This document shows positions 22,309-27,875 of a DNA stretch of 27,875 bases, one piece after another. The stretch covers positions 1 to 27,875 of the forward strand of contig UQSB01000028.1 of NCBI GenBank assembly GCA_900543505.1, written 5' to 3'. The notes below the pieces were generated by a model. That model was not told the origin of the DNA. It ran no database searches and worked only from the letters and a program-made list of their open reading frames with translations. Source of the stretch: an uncultured Collinsella sp. Its GTDB lineage: Bacteria; Actinomycetota; Coriobacteriia; Coriobacteriales; Coriobacteriaceae. The number at the start of each line of letters is the position of its first letter. The first letter of the stretch is position 1. The translations under genes were made by a program, and so were the position numbers.

Positions 22309-23076
22309 ATGGAATTGTTTGAACCGATTCTTCATTTCTTTGAGCAGCGCTGGGTCCACAACATCATCTGGGCCGTCATCTTGGTAATAGTCACCGCCAT
22401 CGCCGCCAAGGTGGCATCCAAGACCCTGCGCCACCTACTCAACCGAGACGACAACCCGCTTCCCGCATCGAGCATCTTCATCAACATCGCGCGTGCCGTC
22501 ATTTGGATGATCGGCGGCAGCTTTATCCTCGACAACTGCTTTGGCATTAACGCAAACGCGCTCGTCGCCGCTCTTGGCGTCGGCGGCATCGCCATCTCGC
22601 TCGGCTTTCAGGACACGCTATCAAACCTTATCGGCGGCATGCAAGTGACCTTTATGGGCATCATCAAGCCCGGCGACAATATCGAGGTCGGCGGCGTGTC
22701 GGGCGTGGTCCAGGACATCACTTGGCGCCACACGACCATCGAGGACGCCTGCGGACAGACCATCATCGTCCCCAACTCCAACATCTCCAAGAACACACTC
22801 GTGCACCTCATGCCCTTTGGACGCGTTGTCGTTCCCGTCGCGGTGAAGGACACGTCAAAGTGGGACTCGCTCGATGCGCTGGCAGACGAGCTCGCCTGTG
22901 CCACCAAGGTCGCCGTTTCACCCATCTCGGGCTTTGACAAGGAACCCTACGTGCTCTTTAGCGAGATCGGCGACTTTGGCATTAAGGGTAAGATCATCTT
23001 TATCGTCAGTGACGACAGCACCACCTTTACGGCAGCCGACGCCTGCATCCGCGCCATCGCCCCCATCATCGCCTAA
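22309..23076 (+). CDS. Small mechanosensitive channel, MscS family
   Basis: The 255-residue protein is a short MscS-type channel that opens under membrane tension to release solutes during osmotic downshock. Membrane helices lie at about 18-35 and 60-80. The pore helix region is ALVAALGVGGIAISLGFQDTLSNLIGG (about 85-111), with the Ala/Gly pattern and the GFQDTLSN hallmark. The beta domain follows with IKPGDNIEVGGVSGVVQDITWRHTTI and VPNSNI. It is slightly shorter than E. coli MscS (286). AGGAGGT precedes the ATG. The gene ends in a terminator hairpin that begins at its stop codon. Confidence 0.92.
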   Translation: MELFEPILHFFEQRWVHNIIWAVILVIVTAIAAKVASKTLRHLLNRDDNPLPASSIFINIARAVIWMIGGSFILDNCFGINANALVAALGVGGIAISLGFQDTLSNLIGGMQVTFMGIIKPGDNIEVGGVSGVVQDITWRHTTIEDACGQTIIVPNSNISKNTLVHLMPFGRVVVPVAVKDTSKWDSLDALADELACATKVAVSPISGFDKEPYVLFSEIGDFGIKGKIIFIVSDDSTTFTAADACIRAIAPIIA

Positions 23077-23114
23077 AACCACCGCAAAGGGGACAGGCAC
23101 CTTTGTGGTGGTTT
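23076..23114 (+). terminator. Terminator of mscS-like gene, GGGACAG-loop family
   Basis: AAACCACCGCAAAGG (23076-23090) and CCTTTGTGGTGGTTT (23100-23114) pair fully, with one wobble, around a GGACAGGCA loop. It starts in the stop codon. The right arm contains TTGTGG, which may double as the -35 box of the next gene. Confidence 0.75.
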
Positions 23115-23130
23115 CGCATCGTGGTACCAT
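23103..23130 (+). promoter_or_regulatory. Candidate promoter of the ParB-like/BMP operon
   Basis: TTGTGG (23103-23108) and an extended -10 TGGTACCAT (TACCAT at 23125-23130) are 16 bases apart. Transcription from here gives a leader of about 33 bases before the ATG at 23171. Confidence 0.35.
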
Positions 23131-23170
23131 GGTTCATATCGTTGTTTAAACGACTAAGGGAGTAGACACC

Positions 23171-25090
23171 ATGGAAGAGGCCTATCGTCAAGCGCGCAAG
23201 CGCGGCGAACAGGAACGCCGTCGCGCCATCAGCCAAAGCGAGCATCCATATCTTACGGACCTCGACAGCTTGGTCGCCCAGCTTCCCTGCGGGCAGCGCG
23301 AGAACATCGGCCTGCGGGACATTCCGCTCGAAATGGTCGTCGGCACGGTTACCAAAGGTCGCCAGTCCGCCTTTTCGTGTAACTTTATGCCGCTGCTCCC
23401 CTGGAATACCGAATTCGCCCGCAAATGGTCCAACCTCTACGATATCCAAATCTCCGAGGGCTACCGCGACCCCATCATCGTCACCGAGTTCATGCACCGC
23501 TTTTACGTCCAAGAGGGCAACAAGCGTGTCAGCGTCCTCAAATTCCTTGACGCTCCGACGGTCTCGGCCAAGGTGACGCGTCTGTACCCCGGTAAGTGGG
23601 ATTCCGTCGAGAGCCGCCTGTACGGTGAGTTTTGCGCCTTTTGGTACGTATGCCCCCTGTACGAGATTGAGTTTTCGCGCGAGGGCAGCTACGAGATGCT
23701 TGCCAAAATGCTCGGCCAAGATCTTGTCGAAAAATGGCCTCAAAAGAAGGTCGACTACCTACGTCACACCTTCCTGCTCTTTAAGCGCGCCTATCTTCGC
23801 GCAGGCGGCGACCACCTGGACATTACGCCCGCCGACGCCATGCTCGTCTACCTCAACGTGTACAACCAAGACCGTCTACTGGATACGCCGACGGACATCG
23901 TCGTAAACCGCCTGTGCAAGATTTGGCGCGAGCTGGTCATTGCCGGCAAAAATGACGAGGACAAGGTCGATCTTGTCGAAGCGCCGAGCGTCGATGAGCA
24001 AGAGACACCCGCCAAGTCCACCTCCGGCGTGCTCAACTTCTTTATGGGCAAGACCGTCTATTCGGCGGCCAACCCCCTGCGCATCGCCTTTATCCATGAG
24101 TTCCCCTGTGCGACGTCGAGCTGGGACAGCCTGCACGACCAAGGACGTCAGTATCTCGATGAGCACTTTGGCGGTATCGTGCGCACCGAGGCGTTCGAGG
24201 ACTGTCACGATCCGGACGTGTTCTACGCCGCCGTGGAAACGGCTGTCAAACATGGAGCAAACGTCATCTTCTCGACCTCGCACCGCCTGATGGAATACAC
24301 GCTCAGGGCTGCGGTTGAGTATCCCCAGGTTCGGTTCCTTAACTGCTCTATCGGCCTTCCCCACCAAAGCGTCCGATCGTACTTTGGCAAGATGTACGAG
24401 GCCAAGTTTCTCCTGGGCGCCCTTGCCGCCAGCATGGCGGACAACCACCGCATCGGTTATCACGCGTCAGTCTTCGCCTCGGGCGCACTCAGCGAGATCA
24501 ACGCCTTTGCGATTGGCGCCTCGCTGCTCGACCCCCGTGCGCAAATTATCCTGACCTGGGGCGATGTGCCCGCCGGAGGCCTTGCCGAGGCCATGTGCCG
24601 CGAAGGCGTGAGCGTCATGACCGGCGCCGATATGTCCAAGTCTCTCGAGGACCCCACCGCCTACGGGCTTCACCGTCTGGTAAACGGCAAGGAAGTTACC
24701 GGTATTGCTATGCCGGTATGGAACTGGGGCCGTTACTACGAACTCATCGTACGCAGCCTACTGCACGGCACATGGGACGAGACCGCCGATGACCAGCAGG
24801 TGCGCGCCGTCAATTACTGGTACGGTATGAGCTCCGGCGTCATCGATATTCGCTACGCTCCGGGCCTACCCTATCAGACGCGTAAACTTGTGCAGCTGCT
24901 TCGCAACGGCATTGTCGAGGGCTCCATCAACCCATTTGGCGGCGAGCTCCACAGCCAGGACGGCGTGGTTCAGATTGAGGGCTTCCCTCCCCTGCCGAGT
25001 ACGCAGATTGTCGAGATGAACTGGCTGGCTGACAACGTTATAGGCTCGATTCCGCAGCTCGATAACGAGCCGGAGGTCCGTGCCCTATGA
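23171..25090 (+). CDS. ParB-like/BMP-domain fusion protein, cytosolic
   Basis: The 639-residue protein has no signal peptide or lipobox; it starts with a charged helix (MEEAYRQARKRGEQERRR). Residues about 45-140 look like a ParB/sulfiredoxin-type N-domain: IGLRDIPLEMVVGT, DPIIVTEF, then YVQEGNKRVSVLKF, where EGNKR (115-119) sits where ParB has its GERR-like nucleotide motif. A helical middle follows (about 170-270). From Leu303 on there is a BMP/PnrA-like ligand-binding domain (LRIAFIHEFP, IFSTSHRLMEY, FLNCSIGLP, GALAASMADNHRIGY, VWNWGRYYE). BMP proteins are normally exported nucleoside-binding lipoproteins, so a cytosolic copy suggests sensing. The stop overlaps the next start as ATGA. The function is unknown. 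Confidence 0.8.
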   Translation: MEEAYRQARKRGEQERRRAISQSEHPYLTDLDSLVAQLPCGQRENIGLRDIPLEMVVGTVTKGRQSAFSCNFMPLLPWNTEFARKWSNLYDIQISEGYRDPIIVTEFMHRFYVQEGNKRVSVLKFLDAPTVSAKVTRLYPGKWDSVESRLYGEFCAFWYVCPLYEIEFSREGSYEMLAKMLGQDLVEKWPQKKVDYLRHTFLLFKRAYLRAGGDHLDITPADAMLVYLNVYNQDRLLDTPTDIVVNRLCKIWRELVIAGKNDEDKVDLVEAPSVDEQETPAKSTSGVLNFFMGKTVYSAANPLRIAFIHEFPCATSSWDSLHDQGRQYLDEHFGGIVRTEAFEDCHDPDVFYAAVETAVKHGANVIFSTSHRLMEYTLRAAVEYPQVRFLNCSIGLPHQSVRSYFGKMYEAKFLLGALAASMADNHRIGYHASVFASGALSEINAFAIGASLLDPRAQIILTWGDVPAGGLAEAMCREGVSVMTGADMSKSLEDPTAYGLHRLVNGKEVTGIAMPVWNWGRYYELIVRSLLHGTWDETADDQQVRAVNYWYGMSSGVIDIRYAPGLPYQTRKLVQLLRNGIVEGSINPFGGELHSQDGVVQIEGFPPLPSTQIVEMNWLADNVIGSIPQLDNEPEVRAL

Positions 25091-25797
25091 ATATCCTAGC
25101 CATTGCCGATGTAGAGGAGCGCTGCCTGTGGGAATGTTTTCGCAAGGAGCGCTTTGAGGACGTTGACCTGATTCTATCCGCAGGCGACCTGGATCCGGAC
25201 TATCTTGAGTTTTTGGTCACTGTCATCAACAAACCGCTTGTGTACGTTCGTGGCAACCACGACGACCGCTACGCGCGCCATGCACCGGGCGGGTGCATTT
25301 GTGTTGAGGACAGCGTATATGTGTACCGAGGTATTCGCATTGCGGGTCTGGGCGGTTCCATGCGCTACCGCGACGGCGCGAACATGTATACCGAGCGCGA
25401 GATGGCAAAACGCATGCGCAAGCTATCGCGAATAATCGCACTGGTAGACGGATGCGATATTCTACTTACCCATGCACCCGTCGCAGGCATGGGCGACCTG
25501 GACGACCTGCCGCATCGAGGATTCGAGTGCTTTAATGCGGCTCTTGAGTCTTGGGGTCCCGACTATATGATTCACGGGCATGTGCACCAAAGCTACGGCC
25601 CCAACTTTCAACGCGAGCGCCAACACCCATGCGGAACGAAGATTGTCAACGCCTGCGGCTATACCAAGATCGAAATTGACGAGGCGCGCTACCCCACGCG
25701 CGGTTGGAAGGCCGCTTGGCTCAACTCGCAAACCATGCGCCGCGAGCTCAAACGCCACGAAGCAATCGAGTCTTCAACCGCCAGAACCCCCTGGTAA
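25087..25797 (+). CDS. Calcineurin-like metallophosphoesterase, variant first motif
   Basis: The 236-residue cytosolic protein has the metallophosphoesterase layout: IADVEE (6-11), GDLDPDY with Asp34, GNHDDRY (56-62), LTHAP, and HGHVHQSYG. The usual first motif D-x-H is D-x-E here (Asp8, Glu10), so one metal ligand is changed. The remaining ligands Asp34, Asn57, His58 (motif), and the THAP and GHVH histidines are present. It starts inside the stop codon of the ParB-like/BMP gene (four-base overlap ATGA), so the two proteins are translationally coupled and probably act together. Likely substrates are phosphodiesters or nucleotides, but nothing in the sequence fixes this. Confidence 0.85.
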   Translation: MNILAIADVEERCLWECFRKERFEDVDLILSAGDLDPDYLEFLVTVINKPLVYVRGNHDDRYARHAPGGCICVEDSVYVYRGIRIAGLGGSMRYRDGANMYTEREMAKRMRKLSRIIALVDGCDILLTHAPVAGMGDLDDLPHRGFECFNAALESWGPDYMIHGHVHQSYGPNFQRERQHPCGTKIVNACGYTKIEIDEARYPTRGWKAAWLNSQTMRRELKRHEAIESSTARTPW

Positions 25798-25805
25798 CTG
25801 CCAAC

Positions 25806-25842
25806 AACCACCACGAAGGGGATAGGCACCTTTATGGTGGTT
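25806..25842 (+). terminator. Terminator after the phosphoesterase gene, GGGACAG-loop family
   Basis: AACCACCACGAAGG and CCTTTATGGTGGTT pair with one mismatch and one wobble around a GGATAGGCA-type loop. TTTTGC overlaps and follows the right arm. It begins nine bases after the stop codon. Confidence 0.7.
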
Positions 25843-25910
25843 TTGCTGACTCGTCCGACCTGTCCATCACGGTGCTTGTGTAATTAACGAGAACACTCAT
25901 TGTTTTGTAA

Positions 25911-25938
25911 GGACGGCGCTCACGTGCCGTCTTTTTTT
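25911..25938 (+). terminator. Strong terminator upstream of the sigma factor gene
   Basis: GACGGCGC (25912-25919) and GTGCCGTC (25924-25931) pair over eight bases with one wobble around a TCAC loop, followed by seven Ts. It is the second terminator after the phosphoesterase gene, or an attenuator in a leader of the sigma gene 92 bases downstream. Confidence 0.75.
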
Positions 25939-26029
25939 GTCAACTTATGCAGTCTCGACCGTGTTGTATGTAGAGGGACCTCGCGAGACGCCTTCCCTAT
26001 ATCCACCACGACCAATTGGAGGTGACACT

Positions 26030-26590
26030 ATGCCTGCACGCCGTAACCGCAATAGCACGCTCCGATGCGATGCCGATCAGATCGAGCGGGAAGCAAAGCG
26101 CTTGGTCGACACGTATTCCGACCTCATCCTTCGATTGTGCTATTCGGCCCTTGGATCCGCTGACGACGCTCAAGACATCTGCCAGGACACGCTGATCAAG
26201 ATTCTCCAACGCACTCAACCGTTCGACTCGCTCGAACACGAACGTGCTTGGGTGATCCGAGTCGCACTGAACGCATGTCGCGATATCGGCCGTACGCACG
26301 CGAATCACCCGGTTGTCGACCTCGATTCGCTCCCCGATTTCTGCGCACCCGTAACACATACCGAGCAAGAATTCGCGCAACGCGACTGCGCCATTCTTTC
26401 CGCTGTCACGGCCCTGCCTCAAGCACAGCGCATCGCCATCTTTTTGCACTACTACGCAGGCATGAGCATCAGGGAAATCGCAGACGCCGTTCACGCGACG
26501 CCAGCTGCAACCGCCCAGCACCTTAGCCGCGGACGTGCGTCACTTCGGCTTTCCTTGAAAGGAGACCACAATGACTACGAATTCGAATGA
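26030..26590 (+). CDS. ECF-type RNA polymerase sigma factor
   Basis: The 186-residue protein has sigma region 2 (about 20-90: YSDLILRLCYSALGSADDAQDICQDTLIKIL) and region 4 (about 125-178: LPQAQRIAIFLHYYAGMSIREIADAVHATPAATAQHLSRGRASL), with no region 3. This is the ECF layout, used to redirect RNA polymerase under a specific stress. The ATG at 26030 is six bases after GGAGGTG; the frame stays open to 25937 without a site. The next gene starts inside its last 20 bases and codes for a one-TM protein, the usual arrangement of a sigma factor with its membrane regulator. The signal sensed is unknown. Confidence 0.92.
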   Translation: MPARRNRNSTLRCDADQIEREAKRLVDTYSDLILRLCYSALGSADDAQDICQDTLIKILQRTQPFDSLEHERAWVIRVALNACRDIGRTHANHPVVDLDSLPDFCAPVTHTEQEFAQRDCAILSAVTALPQAQRIAIFLHYYAGMSIREIADAVHATPAATAQHLSRGRASLRLSLKGDHNDYEFE

Positions 26591-27701
26591 CTATCGCCAC
26601 GCCCTGGAGCACATTTCGTTTACCGATAATGCGAAGCAGCACATGGCAAACTCGATTGCTCAGTCCGTCGCCTCAAGCGATGCGGCGACCGCTCAAAGCA
26701 ACTTTAATGGCACGCGACGCAAGCCGCGCATCGCCCGCCATCCCGTAAGAACAGTCGCTCGCATTGCCGCTGTAACGGCAGTCCTCGCTATCGTCATTGG
26801 AGGCGCTGGCACGGCTATGGCAACAGGCGTCCTGCCGCTTCCTTCTGACATGCTTTCCGACATCTTTGACGGACCTGCTTCTCAAACCGAGATCATCGAC
26901 CGTATTGGCCGGCCCGTCGGTGCTAGCTGCTCCAACAACGGAGTCACCGTGACCGCCGACGCCATCATGGGCGACAAGGATATGGTTACCATCGCCTATA
27001 CGCTTACGTTCGACGATCCCGCTGCCCTGAAAAAGCTTTCCGAGCCGGGCGAGAACGGAACTATCGCCGGAAGTGTCGATGGAAACGTATACGTTGATGG
27101 CGAGCATGGCGGCCAAGGCCAATCATGGCTCATTGACAAGAACCCCAATGACTCCAGCATTCAATACTTTGCACAGTTCAGCGTTGAATCACCCGGCCTT
27201 ATGGGCAGGACCGTCCGCACGCATATCAACTCTCTCGTTGTGCCACGTGCTGGCAAAGAGCTTCCCGAGTATAAGAAAATACTTACGGGCCCATGGGATC
27301 TTAAGTTCCAGCTGAATTACGAAGATACATCCGTTACGATTCCCGCGCCCAAATCGGTCAACTTTAACGGCACCAAGGCGACGATTCAAGAGGCCACCGT
27401 ATCCTGCGTTGGCGTTTCAGTCCGCTACAACATAGATCGTTCCATCGAACACGACAACAACAGCGGCAAGATGTCTCAAAGCATGGAGGAGTCTATGGAT
27501 GCCGTTGGCAACATACCCCTCATCGTGACGTTCAAAGACGGTCATGTTGAGGACGCAACCAGCCACAGCGGCTATTTCGCAAATAAACTGGATAACGGCA
27601 CCACTGATGTCCACAAGACCTGGCCGTTCTCGCAAGTTTGTGACACAGACAAGATTGCAAGCGTACAAATTGGCGATACGGTCATTCCCATGAATTCGTA
27701 A
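26571..27701 (+). CDS. DUF4179-like single-pass membrane protein, candidate anti-sigma partner
   Basis: The 376-residue protein has a cytosolic N-terminus of about 55 residues, one membrane helix (about 60-80: ARIAAVTAVLAIVIGGAGTAMATG) and a long, beta-rich outer domain (about 95-376). Lipobox and catalytic motifs are absent. The layout matches DUF4179-type proteins that are coded next to ECF sigma factors in Gram-positive bacteria. It probably binds the sigma factor inside and senses an external cue. AAAGGAG precedes the ATG at good spacing. A short N-terminal region without a zinc-binding HxxxCxxC motif is seen, so it is not a classical ZAS anti-sigma factor. The coding overlap of 20 bases indicates coupled translation. 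Confidence 0.8.
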   Translation: MTTNSNDYRHALEHISFTDNAKQHMANSIAQSVASSDAATAQSNFNGTRRKPRIARHPVRTVARIAAVTAVLAIVIGGAGTAMATGVLPLPSDMLSDIFDGPASQTEIIDRIGRPVGASCSNNGVTVTADAIMGDKDMVTIAYTLTFDDPAALKKLSEPGENGTIAGSVDGNVYVDGEHGGQGQSWLIDKNPNDSSIQYFAQFSVESPGLMGRTVRTHINSLVVPRAGKELPEYKKILTGPWDLKFQLNYEDTSVTIPAPKSVNFNGTKATIQEATVSCVGVSVRYNIDRSIEHDNNSGKMSQSMEESMDAVGNIPLIVTFKDGHVEDATSHSGYFANKLDNGTTDVHKTWPFSQVCDTDKIASVQIGDTVIPMNS

Positions 27702-27750
27702 CGCTACGCGGCTCGTATATGCACCCGGTTCCGCACTTCGCGTCTAAAGA

Positions 27751-27822
27751 TGCGCTGTCATCGAGCAGCGTGAGCGCAAGGCCGCCCGTATGGTCGGCTG
27801 GGAACACCTCGTTGCGCTAAAA
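27751..27822 (+). pseudogene. Possible C-terminal coding remnant
   Basis: One frame here reads CAVIEQRERKAARMVGWEHL and on to VALK with GC-rich codon use like real genes nearby. An in-frame TAA lies just upstream at 27744-27746, and no start or ribosome binding site is present. It may be the tail of a deleted gene, or chance. Confidence 0.2.
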
Positions 27823-27839
27823 ACCACCACGAAGGGGAC
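27820..27839 (+). repeat. Left half of a GGGACAG-loop hairpin, interrupted
   Basis: AAAACCACCACGAAGGGGAC is the left arm and loop start of the terminator family seen at 23076 and 25806. The expected right arm (CCTTT then GGTGGTTT) does not follow within the window. Confidence 0.6.
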
Positions 27840-27841
27840 CG

Positions 27842-27875
27842 TGAACTGCGCCCCGAAACTTGGACTGAATAAATA
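27842..27875. mobile_element. Probable end of an IS3-family insertion sequence
   Basis: The sequence starting TGAACTGCGCCCCGAAAC and continuing TTGGACTGA resembles the terminal repeats of IS150-group IS3 elements (TG, ACTG, CCCC, AAA, TTGGAC in order). It begins inside the loop of the terminator hairpin. No transposase is visible because the window ends here. Confidence 0.45.

Noticed and set aside
1..27875. tRNA or rRNA genes
   Set aside because: No cloverleaf with a TTCGA-type T-arm and no rRNA-like segment were noticed in the intergenic regions by eye. A dedicated tRNA search could overturn this.
1..27875. Prophage or conjugative island
   Set aside because: No integrase, phage structural, relaxase or secretion genes are present. 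The only mobile signal is the IS-like tip at the right edge.

Overview
The window is GC-rich bacterial chromosomal DNA with tightly packed genes, strong GGAGG-type ribosome binding sites and many intergenic hairpins. Gene content (a FeoA-FeoB fusion, a GH13 amylase, a glucose-type PTS EIIA, an OatA-like acyltransferase, a dimethylargininase-like enzyme next to an APC antiporter) and codon use fit a gut actinobacterium of the class Coriobacteriia, most likely Collinsella or a close relative. That assignment is inference: the window has no rRNA, and no tRNA gene was recognised.

Bases 1-11100 are mostly minus-strand genes. They are a PLP aminotransferase, a plus-strand flavodoxin-like protein of unknown function, a two-gene unit (GH13 amylase then hypoxanthine-DNA glycosylase), a SotB-like MFS exporter, the FeoA-FeoB ferrous iron transporter preceded by a small beta-rich protein, and a pair made of a dimethylargininase-like hydrolase and an ArcD-like permease. 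A divergent GntR/FCD regulator (11353-12003) faces that pair, with a perfect ATTGTATACAAT palindrome between them.

Bases 12004-12443 hold no credible gene but a striking repeat region: four exact 62-bp units, each with a 46-bp palindromic core, followed directly by one of three copies of a roughly 65-bp hairpin element. Next come an alpha/beta-hydrolase (minus), then plus-strand PTS EIIA, an elaborate nested hairpin, an OatA-like O-acetyltransferase, asnS with a strong terminator, and a WYL-domain regulator.

Bases 19078-21973 are a three-gene ABC importer of the TrpX family (lipoprotein, permease, ATPase). A decayed signal-peptide gene follows, then an MscS channel. After that comes a two-gene operon coding for a cytosolic protein that joins a ParB-like region to a BMP/PnrA-like ligand-binding domain, plus a noncanonical metallophosphoesterase. 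This pair is the best candidate for an undescribed system in the window. The right end carries an ECF sigma factor overlapping a one-TM DUF4179-like partner, and then what looks like the tip of an IS3-family element interrupting a terminator hairpin.

Several plus-strand genes end in terminator hairpins that share a GGGACAG-like apical loop while their stems vary but stay paired. All functional calls come from reading motifs by eye; no database search was run.
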